From contig MPNW01000119.1 of assembly GCA_011800805.1 (NCBI GenBank), forward strand, positions 252,583 to 316,582: a stretch of DNA of 64,000 nucleotides, given 5' to 3'. Origin of the DNA: Hirudo medicinalis. Taxonomy: Eukaryota > Annelida > Clitellata > Hirudinida > Hirudinidae. The position numbers and the translations under genes were made by a program. A model generated the notes under the pieces. The model was not told where the DNA came from, searched no databases, and saw only the letters and a list, made by a program, of their open reading frames with translations. Below are positions 25,351 to 37,136 of this stretch, in pieces; the stretch's first letter is position 1; each line of letters starts with the position of its first letter.

Positions 25351-26510
25351 GCAGCAGCAACAACAACAAAATTATTAATAATAATGATGTTAGTATTAGA
25401 TAACTTGCTGTTGAGATTATTTAAATGTAATTGAGACATTAAAATATTCACCTTTGCTGAAGAATAATTTTGCCAAATTTCCCTATAATGACGTACAATG
25501 TAAAAATATAGATAATTTGTCGAGTTCATTAAAAATTAAAAGTGACAAATACCAAACCATTTCGACAACTTCCTGAATATCAAAGAGTTCCTGATGCGGA
25601 CCTGTTCAAAGTGTAACGGCCATCAACTTCGAGCCAATTTAACCAAATAAATCTTCATTTGCATGTAAATTCACTTTTCAGTTATTAAAGACAGAAATTG
25701 TCCTAATACAAGATGTTTCTAGTCTCACATAGACCACTTTTCCACATACTTTTCAACAAAGCAGTTGTTTCATCGCACTGTTCTTGGATTTGGACATGAT
25801 TACCTTAAAAGAAACAAAACATTTTATGCAATAGGCATCAGTATGTATGCATTCATTAAAGTTGAAGGTAAACATAGAAAAGTGTCTTACCACTCGGAGC
25901 TGAATATGGTTGCAAAGCATCAATAACTTCTGCCACTGGTTCCTCAAAAATCAAGTGGAATTATGTTTTTAATTTTTGTTGTTAAATGTGCACCAAAAAT
26001 ATAAATACTTCATTTTTCTTCAATGTTTCAATCCTCAGTAATGCATTAGCGAGTGACATAGTTTCAATAAGAAATGTAGCTGTAATGTAACTGTAATAAA
26101 ACATAAAATAATCTAGGCGGTTACTCAGTCATTCATTTAATGGTATTAAAGTATTAAAATGTTTGAAAAATTATGTCAAAAAATGTAAAAAAAAATCCGA
26201 ACAGACCTAAGAAAAGCAACCACAACCATAACTGCTGTACTGATAGCCCAACCGGCATTTGAAAACGCTTTAGGTAGTGCTAAAGCTCCAGTTCCAACCA
26301 CCAGATTAAAGATAAAGACCATACCAATCTGAAATACGATTTCATTCAAATAAAAAGTCATTGACCTTACTATTATTGATTCAATTTGATTTACAGTAAC
26401 ATTAAAATTTACATTAAAGTTCATTTCAGAAATCGGTGATAGCTGGCTTTTTAACTTACCAGAGGTGAATACTGCACATGGTTTCGCTTAACTTCAACTT
26501 TGGGATCCAT
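23471..26510 (-). CDS. TMEM104: TMEM104, amino-acid/auxin permease-like multi-pass membrane protein (517 aa)
   Basis: Member of the SLC36/SLC38-like amino-acid transporter fold; the human protein is poorly characterised, with about 496 aa. Eleven exons with matching phases total 1554 nt: 26510-26460, 26328-26207, 26090-26009, 25942-25891, 25803-25750, 25601-25558, 25482-25452, 25254-25155, 24703-24571, 24505-24412 and 24261-23471. The first membrane segment has the family signature FNLVVGTGALALPKAF. Later landmarks are YLFGDLAIY, LLGPFVYFNLQKT, NLFGICVYSFMCHHSLP and FTISTSFPIIGITLRNN, each close to human TMEM104. The loop before exon 10 has several N-glycosylation motifs (NIS, NISS, NES). Intron 10 begins with GC (gcaagc) rather than GT. 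The start ATG gives a short cytosolic N-terminus, as in homologues. Confidence 0.95.
25319..25352. repeat. (ATA)n microsatellite
   Basis: Trinucleotide run in an intron of TMEM104. Confidence 0.9.
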
Positions 26511-27131
26511 CAAAAGTAGCTGTTGCAAAAATATCGAAAAATAGATTTAATCCGATTAAGTGTCAATGAAAGATGCGTCTGCGGCGGCTTTTATCATTCA
26601 ATGCTCAGCCCCCTGAAGAGTCAGCTGCCTTATAAGTAAACAAGATTATCCAACCCACATGACCACCAATGATTAAAAATTATATCGATTCAATTAAACA
26701 ATTTTCTGACTTTTGGATGATGAAACGATAACTTCATTCTATGTAGTACTGCAGATGCCATCACATGATTTTTTCCATTAACGAATTAGATTAAATTTGG
26801 AACGACACGTCAGATATGCTTTAATTAATGGCTGGGAACATAAGAAGTATCTGATTGATCGTTTCTAAATTTCCTTAATAAGATTTTTCAAGAGATAATT
26901 GATTGGAACAAATTCAACATCGTTTATCCCACCATCTACACTTACTTCACAGAATCTTAGTTACTTAGTTATTGATGTTACAACCCATTTCTCACTGAGT
27001 TTTACCTTGTAGGATCGCACATCCATCATAATCACGTGCTGATCCTAGCCCTATCAGCGATGACTTACCAGGCGCGCATCCTTTGTTTGTGGACATCCTC
27101 CTTTGTCCTGACTGGCTATTTAAGAAGCTAC

Positions 27132-27554
27132 NNNNNNNNNNNNNNNNNNNNNNNNNNNNNNNNNNNNNNNNNNNNNNNNNNNNNNNNNNNNNNNNNNNNN
27201 NNNNNNNNNNNNNNNNNNNNNNNNNNNNNNNNNNNNNNNNNNNNNNNNNNNNNNNNNNNNNNNNNNNNNNNNNNNNNNNNNNNNNNNNNNNNNNNNNNNN
27301 NNNNNNNNNNNNNNNNNNNNNNNNNNNNNNNNNNNNNNNNNNNNNNNNNNNNNNNNNNNNNNNNNNNNNNNNNNNNNNNNNNNNNNNNNNNNNNNNNNNN
27401 NNNNNNNNNNNNNNNNNNNNNNNNNNNNNNNNNNNNNNNNNNNNNNNNNNNNNNNNNNNNNNNNNNNNNNNNNNNNNNNNNNNNNNNNNNNNNNNNNNNN
27501 NNNNNNNNNNNNNNNNNNNNNNNNNNNNNNNNNNNNNNNNNNNNNNNNNNNNNN
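27132..27554. other. Assembly gap (423 N)
   Basis: Run of N. Open frames across it are artefacts. The flanks show no gene that must continue through it. Confidence 0.98.
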
Positions 27555-27989
27555 CCTACTCTTCCCGCTACGTCGCTACGCTGCTACTCCAGCAGTTATG
27601 TTGTCAGTCGAAGCATTGTTGCCGTTGTTGTAAATAAACTTTGTAGCGTCTTCGTCGTCAATGCCGCTGTCGCTACAACCTGCCATATGGTATGCCATAT
27701 GATTCGTATCAATTTACTTAAAGCAAGTCAACCAAATATCCGTTTTTCAGTATTAACTAACATTAGTTAAGTTATCTATTGGTGCAATATGCATTTTCAT
27801 TAAAATCTGTTGCATTCGAAATACTTTTTCCTAAGCATAATTGATGACTTAATGTAATGCAAGAATGCGTTTTGTCTTCCAGTCTTAATCATTGTGAGTG
27901 CTACTAACTTGTTACTAACGCTAATGTGCTAACAAATAACAAAACTTAAGTGTCATTAATCAAGCCGCTCATGTTATAATAAATATGTT

Positions 27990-28400
27990 TTTGTATCTTT
28001 TAGTTTCTTAAGACTCCGCCTTGGAGCTCCGACAGGGATCCTCAGAGGAGTTTCCCCCGTCTTCAAACGTTTCGGCCCTATGGATCTCCTTACGTTTTCG
28101 GGGGGCGGGCCGCATCCGGTGATCAGCCGGCTGTCCCTGTCGGTATTAACCTTTCGGACCCAGCGCTATTTTCGGCTATGCGAGGCTCTCCCTGGCCTTC
28201 TTATGCCGATCATTATTGCCTGGACTGGAGCGACTATGAAAGCTCTCATTGGCTTTTTTTATGTCGCTTACTGCACCGCATGGGAAGCCGACAACCTTTG
28301 ACTCTGAGAGGCTCTCTTTGGCCTTCTTGTGTCTATCGCGACCGCTGTAGGCAACTGCAGCGGCCATGAAAGCTCTCGGTGGCTTCTTCACGCCATGTAC
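27990..28400. repeat. GC-richer repeat-like block with a tandem duplication
   Basis: A GC-richer island in AT-rich surroundings. Two copies of one module are visible. The first has GAGGCTCTCCCTGGCCTTCT (about 28179) and, further on, ATGAAAGCTCTCATTGGC (about 28236). The second has GAGGCTCTCTTTGGCCTTCT (about 28306) and ATGAAAGCTCTCGGTGGC (about 28366). Short frames are open on both strands but none resembles a known protein. It is probably a mobile-element fragment next to the gap; the class is not identified. Confidence 0.4.
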
Positions 28401-29085
28401 TTAATATTTGCAAACTAGGGCCTAAATTTTCTTTGTAGTGGCAGCCGGGAGATATAAATTTTTTTATGGACTCGGCCACGGGCTTTTATTCGACTTCATT
28501 TGGAGTAGTCGATATTATATTTATATTTGTATCTAAATCTAATACCTTTTCTTCTTTCACATGTAAGTGTAATCATTAAGTATTCACATAATATTTGAAT
28601 ATTAAACTTTAATGGCTTTATTTCCTTGATTCATCATCGAGTACAAGCATATAAAATGCTAATAATCTAGTTCGAGTGTCCTGTACTGTGCATAGCACTG
28701 CTTTAATTAATACTTTGAATTACTGATTTGCTCTTGGCTAACGAATCGCGATGATATATCTTAATGTTATTTGACATTTAATAAGAATTGAGCAAAGAAA
28801 CTGATTAATTATAAGCACATTAAGCAATATATTTGTGTAGGATCGCTCATAAGAATGCCTTTAGAGAATTTGTGAATAAAGCTTTGATCTTTAAGAACGA
28901 TTAAATTAATTATTTTAATAATTTAAAAATAAAAATAATTCATTTGGTTATAAATCAAGAAAATGAAGCTTAAACTTTGTATTGATTTGATCACATTCAG
29001 ATGATTTGTAAACATTATGTGGTCATTGAACGGGCGATTCACTTTTGTTGCATATATACCTGGATCATAATTTGATTAGGGCGAA

Positions 29086-32000
29086 ATGTCAAACAAGTTA
29101 TCTGCAACAAGTAGTTCGAAAGTGCGTTATTGCCAAAATTGTTTAAAATCGTCACTCAAAGCATTGAGTGATCGGGCAGTATTCACGTCACCACATGAAT
29201 TCTTCCTCCATTTGAGAGAGTATCATTGTACGAAAGAGGGTGGGTCATTTGTTTGTCTTTACGGACCGAATAGTGTCTGTCCGTCTCTACCCTTAGATGG
29301 TGTCAGTGAACTTGACTATCAAGAACATGTTTGGAAAGATCACTTGTTAACGGATAGATCTGAAAGATCTTTTATGCTTTCTCAGACTTTATGTCCAAAC
29401 CAAAGTAAGTTGAACTGGAGAGGAATATTGCTACATTCTGAATTTGCACTAAGGTTGTACATTGCAAAATTTAATTCTTCATAACATATGTTTAGAACGT
29501 AATTTAACTAGTTCTACTAAATCCAATTGGTGCTAAGGACAATAAAGTCATTAAACAGTATGAATAATGAGTTTTTGTGACATTTGCTAATCAGACACAT
29601 CCAGCAATCCATCAGTGGTTCAAGATCAGCATAAATGGACCATTTACATGTCACAAATTAATCTGCCAGCTCTCCTTAATGATCCCCGTCTCAACAAAAG
29701 GGAAACGGATTTCTTTGCAAAAACTTGGGGCGAAAGTTTTGAGAAGTCCATCATTCATCCATCACAATACATTCCTTCCATCACTCACGATCACTTCCAA
29801 CAGTTTCTCTTGAAAACGAGTTCTGTGAGTGACTTTGCTTGCACGTTTCATGTTCTTTTCTCATTGAATCCCTTCATCACCAGAGAAGGAGACACTCGGC
29901 CAAACTCACAGAAACTGTTGAAACGAGAAAACACAACGAAGGATCATTGGGAGTTACATCAAAAATGGAAGATTTTGATGCTATTCCAAAGGTTGGCACA
30001 TTGTTATATAAAGATATATTTTTACATATTTATTATAAACTTGTTTTTAAATTTGTTTTCTTTTAAATATTATGTTTACCCATCATTGAAAATCATATCA
30101 TTTTGTAGTTGCCTTGTTCAATAAGCTCTGGAGTGGTCATTAAAATATTTTATTTTTTGTGCAGATTTTCTTTGGTTCCAACTTCAGCCTTCTGGAGAAA
30201 GAAACGTTTTACCAGGTCTTACCGTGGTCATCGATAGAAAAATCTTGGGGAAACCCGAAGTCACATCACTCGCCAAAGTTGCTCCAAGAAAAAGTAATTT
30301 TTCGAGTTGAAATGCCTAACGTCCATAAATTTGACAGAATCTGTCGCACATTGTGATCAATTTGTTCCTCAATGGATGTCGACATTTTCATAAAACATGA
30401 TTTCAATAATTTGTAAAAACTTTGATTTTGACAGCTGAGTCATTATTTGGACCTTGTGGAGGTGCAGATCACAAAACAAATTTCAGCAAAATCTGATGCC
30501 TTTTTTGAGGCCATGCTTTATCAGAATACACTTCAAGAGCATTTGCAGAAGACATGCAAATCTGTTCAGTTCCTTAGGTATCACATTCGATCATAATGAC
30601 TAGCATGAATGCAGGCAATGTCGAAAAATAATTCCAGCCAGGTAATTCAATCGTGCATTTTGTTTGTTTAATTACACAGGGATAAAATTAGGAGATTAGA
30701 CAACATGCTCACCTTGCAACCTCTCCAGGTGGTGAAGAAATCATCCTTGAGTTCCAAATACAAACAAATTTATGAAAAGGTATTTTAATGACATTGATAT
30801 GTTGATACAAGAGATGCATTGATACGAGAGATACTTAGTTTGAATATTACAATTGTAAAATGTTTACATTGCTGTGATGAAATAAGGCCATGAATAGATT
30901 GTTAAACTTTTGTGTTGCAATAAATTAATATTAATTACTATCTTAATTATAAATATATTACAAATTAGTCATCCACCATGAAGTGATGCAACACAAATTG
31001 TGGAAATGTTAAACCATCTCTAATTCGAGCATCAGTTCAGCCGTGCGTTGTTATTAAAGAGGTTGTGATGATTACAGCTAAAGTTCATGGTGACGGTGCA
31101 ACAGACTCAGCCTACCATTCAACTCCTCCTGAGCACCAACGACTTTTTAGGTGCTCTCGACCTCATCTCAACAACGCAGGAGGTTTTGTCTCAAGAATTG
31201 GCTGGAATTCAGTGCTTCAGGTTTCAGACTTATTTACCAGTTTAACTTATTTACTAATTTGATTGGCATCACTAAATATTAATAAGCACCCTAGTCTCAG
31301 ACCTATTAATAAACATAACATTTATTTTAATAATAAAAAAAACATCACAATGTAATGTGACATGTTTTATGCAAAAATGAATTATTATTTTTATTAATTT
31401 GCATAATTTATTCCATAGGCATCTGGGTTCTCAACTACATGAAATGGAGAAATTGATTGTTCGAATGGTTGAAGATGAGTTCACCTCTTTCACTTTGAGT
31501 TTCCTCCATCAACCCGTCAATCCGTCCGGCGACTTAATCCTCGGACCCCTCCCCTCGGCAACCACGCCCGTCTATGATGGGTGGTTGGCAGTTGATGAGG
31601 TAATTTGAAGATTACCTCTAATCTTCTCAATCTTAATAATTGGTAATTATTATGCTAAATATCTTTTGAATGTTAATTAGGAGACACACCTACCTCTGTC
31701 AATAAGATTTCATCATTCGTCCTTTCTTGTTCACCTCACTTAATTTGCATATTTATATCTGACATCTCAGTGCAAGAGTGCATATGGTATGGGCAGATCA
31801 CATTATTGATTTAAATAAAAAAAACATTTTTGTGATTCAGAAAGGAACAAACAATAATTACCAATTAAATCAGGTTATGAATATTAACTGATGCCAACGT
31901 TTTATTCAGGAGAGACTCATCTTGATCATTATGGGTCTCTACAGAGTGGGAGGGTTGAACTTTCTGATTACTTTTGAGAACGGATCGTGCAACGCTTTGA

Positions 32001-35000
32001 AGGCCGTCATCAGAAAGGTAGGAACTTTCACTGGATTGTCTCAAGTTGATTGGCTCTTCGATGTATTGTTCATCAAACTATTCAATGTAATGTTCAATGA
32101 ATTATTCAGTGAATTATTCAATGTAATGTTCAATGAATTATTCAGTGAATTATTCAATGTAATGTTCAATGAATTATTCAATGTAATGTTCAATGAATTA
32201 TTCAGTGAATTATTCAATGTATTATTGTTGTGATGTTTCATAGGTTGCCATGGAGATTGTGGTTGCATCGGAGCTTGTCGAGGCCGACACGTTGTTGGTT
32301 CTTAAAGCTTATTTTGTTTATTAAAATATTTCAAATGCTCTAAGTAATAATTTGTTATAAGTAATAATTATTCTAAGTATAAATTATTCTTAGTAAGAAT
32401 ATTCTAAGTTATAATTATTCTAAGTAATAATTTGCTCTCATTTTACTTTTATACTCATGTTTTGTTAGGAGCCATTGACAAATATTAAGACTCGTTTGTT
32501 ATTTTTAAAATAAAAGTGACTAAACTAAAACATAACATTCTAATTATTACAACTCCTTTGTAATTTATGCAATAGCTTTGCAATGGTTTCTTTCTTCAAC
32601 CAGATTGACCAACCAGTTAAGAAATTTGAACTTCAGTCAGTGGTTGAAACTGCTGAAAAGGATTTTTATCACTCTGGTCATTGTCCTGCAAAGAATTCAG
32701 GTTATTTTGCTTGCTGTGATTTCTTATTGTAATTATAAATTTTTTACTAATACATTCTTCAATAATAAAATTAACATAATGTTTTGATTTGCTTAATTCC
32801 AAATCAATAAGAATATCGTTCTTACGTTCGTTCACAGAAAATGGCCAACATTTTCCAATTCGTGGCCAAAAAACTCGTCGATCGAAGCGAGAAAACGGTG
32901 GAGAGTTCGAGCGAGTTCCGAGGATCTGCTTCGTCGAACGAGAGCAGTTCTTTTGACGTTCTTCTGGACATCGCCGACAACTCCGACGACGTCCCGAGCT
33001 CGGTTCCGAACCGTTCGTTCGGTCGGTCGACGGATTCGAAGATCGACCGAACGAACTTCACGGATGCGGGAGCAGGAGGAGAAAATGATTCGAACAAGTC
33101 CTCGAACGTCGTCGACGTTCGGAGAGATGCGAACGCCGTCGAGGGCGAGTCGAACCTCTCCAAAGATTTTCATCCACATGACGAAGATTGGAAAGAAAGG
33201 GCCTCCGAGATGTTAGTGAATGGTGTCATGACATGTTGTTGAATAATTACTGATTATTTTGGCTTTAAAGGGCTAATGTTTTCTAAAGGTTGTTTTGACT
33301 GCATTCATGACCTAAGTGATTTGAGACATTTTAAGGTCTTTTAAGGATGTTGTGTTCAGTTTGTGAGATGTTGCGAATTCAATGTTGCCACGATTGGTTG
33401 TTTTCAAAGACATTGTGGATATAATTTGAATGTATTTAGCTTTATTTGATTATAGCGTGCATTAACCAAACAAGTTCATTGATTGATGGATGAATAAAAT
33501 TCATAGCCTCAAAGACTGCGATCCAATCTTACCGGAAGGAAGAAGTTTGAAAATCATTGGAGCTCTGAACGAGCATCTTTCTAGGATTTGCGAGCATGCG
33601 CACGATCGCTGCTTCAAGTTGTTCAACATCAGAATCAAGGTACTCCGCAAGACCCACCTTCATTATTAATTTATTATTATTCTCTTCTTTTATTCTTATT
33701 CATTCATTCTCTTGCAAACAAACTTCATCATTGGTCTTGGTTTGGCATTTTAACAAGCATTCGTGAATTGAAAGTGGGATGCAGTTCAGTTGTGCTTAAA
33801 AGCCTTTTGTAACTTAAGAGTTACTTTCACATGCCATTTGTGGACTGAAATGTGGTCTCAGGAAGTTTAATTGTTCCTAATTAGCCAAGTTTTATTGTTA
33901 ATCTGAGAAACAAATGAGCAACGACATTATTTAGAGTAATGATTTTCGATAAAAAAAATATCCATAAATAGTGTAAACAGATTTCATGCCTCAAAATTAC
34001 AGGATGGATTTTTGGACAACTTGTCGATGACCGAATTCTTGGAACTGTCGGAACACATAGAGTGGTTCGTTTGCAAACCGAACGAATTTGCGGCAGGAGG
34101 AGTTCTCTTCTGAGGGGCACCTTGCTGAACCAGGTGGGTGGAGAGATGAGTCGATGTGGACGTAAAATATTCGAAAGTAATCACTCCCTCGGTGAATTAA
34201 ATTATTCGTTCGTTGCTTATTCAATTTGCATGTTATTTTTAGACGAGCAAACTAATCAACAAATTTCATGACGAAAGAAAGAACAAGTTGTGGTGAGTGA
34301 TCGATGTTTTAAATTATTCTCGAGCAATTTTTATGCTTAAAAATTATATTTCTAAACTTTTATATTTTTAATTTGCTGGTATTTATCCAATTAGCTTAAT
34401 TTTGGATCATGAGAGGTGGAAGCAAGCAGATGTTCCTTGTGAATTTCAATATCTTGTGGACCACATCCAACAGACTGGTAAGACGTTCTTCATCTTTACA
34501 ACCAACTGTGACATTCAACAATGTTGCCGATTCATTATTATTCCATTTCTTGAATGGCTCTTGTTTTTATTTAAAGGTCAGCTCTCCCTTCCTGCAAAAA
34601 AACTAGATTCAGGTTTGCCTGAGAAATAATTTGATAAAAATTTACTTATACGTGTGATATTTATTCAATACGTCCCAAAATGTTTAAAAAAACTTTGTTA
34701 CATTTTCAACTTGCAGGCAGATCGCAGGAGTACTTGTGCGCAAACGGTGAAAAATACATTGTTGTGGGGTGTGTCTCCCTAATTTGCATTCATTAACATA
34801 ATCGTCCTGTTAAGATAATTGTAGTTGAGTATTTGTAATGAATATTTAAACTTAATTTCTAAGGACGGCTCTCATTCTCCTAAAACTGGTCGTCGAATAT
34901 TGCGAGTTTGTCGACAAGCTGCCGTGCGCCGCTCCCGAAATACTGAACCGACTCGTGGAGCTGTTGAAGGTCTCTTATTATCTGCCTGAGATTTTTTTTT

Positions 35001-36484
35001 AATTCAATATCATTCTTAGTTGTTCTATCTGTTCAATTACAATCAGGTTAATTAGATATTTAATTTATGCAGTGTTCATGCATGCATTATGTTAATTATG
35101 ATAATTAACATTTTATTTTTCAAAATTTGTAAATAATATTTGATTCTCATTAGTTGATTGAATATTTGTCTATGCAGGCCTTCAACTCTAGGACATGTCA
35201 GCTGATTCTTGGTGCTGGTGCCCTCCATCTTGTTGGTCTCAAAACCATCAGCACACGTAACCTGGGTAATGATGGCTTCATAACAATGTCATTTTGTGCC
35301 TTTTATGCTTTAGTCGTAAAACCGGCGAGAAGATTGTGCTGCGTAATGTGATGTAATTTGTAAGCTCAATCTGCAACTGATATCCCAGTTGTTGTATGAC
35401 TGCAGTTAAAGATGATTTTGTAAGTAATAATAAATACAACAGTGGTAATAAGGTTGTACATAATTCATACTGAATTCATACTGAAAGAAATTCATGAAAG
35501 AAATGATAATACAGACCAAATTTAATGCATACAAAACAATTTCAAAGTGAATAATGTTAATTGAGTGGTAATTCTCATAAAATGACCAGACCAGCTTTTG
35601 TTTAAGAATCATTATCATAACACAGGTCTTGCTTCAAGGTGTCTGCAGCTGATGATGTCTTACTTTCCATTGGTCAAATCTCACTTCTACAAGAGGCTTC
35701 ACAGCAAGCAGCTGAGCATGATCAAGCACTTTGAACACCTTTACAAGGTTGTGGATGACTTGTTGCTAGCAAATAATAAGTTTTAATAATAAGTCTTAAT
35801 AATAAGTTGTAATAATAAATTGTAATAATAGAAGTTGTAATAATTTCTGCTTGTTTTTTAACAAATTTCAAAATTTGCCAATTTTTTTCAACATTTATTT
35901 GAAATAGGACTACAGAGATCATATTGCAGAAATATCTGTCAAGTTGGTCTCCATCATGGACACAGTATTACAGGGCATTCTAAACAAAGTTTGTTCATGC
36001 TTTAAAATTACCATTTTCTGTAATTTCTCTTATTTATGCATGCAATCATGACTCGATGTTATGGGTTCAATGGTTAAATCTAGTTGTAAATTATGGTGCC
36101 TTTCCTAGCTAAGATGTTGCTTACCAAAACACAGCACCCCAAACCTTGCAGACACAAAGAGTAATTAGCATTTTATTAATTCAGTATGAAGTCAACTTCA
36201 CTCCTCCATCTCAAACCTTCGAGCTTCTTCTGAGGCAGACGACGCGCTTCTACGAGGCCATCTCCGATCTCCTGCCCGAGGAACAAGTCGAGAGCATCCT
36301 CAGGCAGTTTCACTTAAATTTTTCTAGAAACTTCAAAAGACAACTGAATGTCTTGAATGTTTCGAAAGACTCTCCTGGCCAGTTAAATTTAATTGAAACT
36401 GATTTGAAGTTCTACGTCAACGGAGTTCAGGCCCTGCCTGGTTTTAAAGACTTCTCGTTGGATTTGGAAGACATTTTGGCATAA
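29086..36484 (+). CDS. VPS54: VPS54, subunit of the GARP tethering complex
   Basis: Peripheral membrane protein that, with VPS51/52/53, tethers endosome-derived vesicles at the trans-Golgi network. About 25 exons follow human VPS54 closely: DQHKWTIYMSQINLPALLND (29615 on), VLPWSSI (30210), LLLSTNDFLGALDLI (31120), HLGSQLHEMEKLI (31420), DHERWKQADVP (34402), CQLILGAGALHLVGLKTI (35196), and the last exon ending at 36484. The N-terminal exon (29086-29404) encodes two C2H2-like units, with CQNC...HLREYHC and then C...C...HVWKDH. The exon at 32835-33210 is an acidic/Ser-rich spacer, as in homologues. Anomaly: in exon 34003-34132 the frame of EFLELSEHI must shift by one missing base near 34061 to continue as VVRLQTERICGR, which matches human EQICGR. 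Splicing cannot explain it, so I suspect an assembly error. Confidence 0.95.
32080..32226. repeat. Minisatellite, 31-nt class unit, in a VPS54 intron
   Basis: Repeats of AATGTTCAATGAATTATTC alternating with AGTGAATTATTC. The frame stays open on both strands because of the repeat, but splice sites on either side show it is intronic. Confidence 0.85.
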
Positions 36485-37136
36485 TATTTTCTGTTTTACG
36501 GCTCTGCAAATTTGATTCTTTTAATTAAATCCATCAGGAATTCAATTGATTACTTCAGTATGGTACTGAGTTATTCGTATTTGTTGATGTTTAGTGAGCT
36601 TTCAGATGTTCTTCTGTATCTCTGTAAGTACAAATAATGCGATTTTTTCGTGATGAAAAATGTTTGACAATTCTTTTGCAGTTTGTAATTTTGATGCTGT
36701 AGTTGATGAACCCAATGCAAAAATTGGGTTAGGTCTTTTTTTTATTGATGTGATTAGAATTTTGTAAATTTCCGACTAAATTAAAATTGAGGTGAAGTGA
36801 GAACCAGCCGCTGATTAATGAACAAAGTCTGACCTAAGGATGGGATAACTTTCATCGGCTTTTTTTATTTTATTTTAACGTCATTTCTAATCGCACATCC
36901 CTAATAGTTCTATGTTTAGTTGAGCTTCTGAAAACCTTAAGTACGTTTTTATAGGTTTATTAATATTTGTAGTGATCGGGATGCCTCCATTCATAGGATT
37001 CATTTGCCGAAAGTAATGCCCTGTTACACCAAGCAAATCACTAAGCGTCTAAGCTCAAAAGGCCAATCGAACAAAACTTTAATGAAAAATTTTGAACATT
37101 CCGCCAACTTTGTCTCGATCGCGGGAATATTCGCTT
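36485..37136. other. Tail-to-tail spacer after VPS54
   Basis: About 650 bp between two convergent stop codons, AT-rich, expected to hold both 3' untranslated regions. No further coding signal is seen. Confidence 0.4.

Noticed and set aside
27036..27770. Open frames of 184-244 codons across the first gap
   Set aside because: Most of their length is N, and the flanking residues resemble no protein.
31922..32233. Repetitive FNVMFNELFSELF-type open frame
   Set aside because: Only the first part (31913-32017) is a real VPS54 exon; after the donor site the frame runs into an intronic minisatellite.
34043..34062. A 14-nt GT...AG intron that would restore the VPS54 frame
   Set aside because: Far too short for a spliceosomal intron; a single missing base explains the frame and gives the right length.
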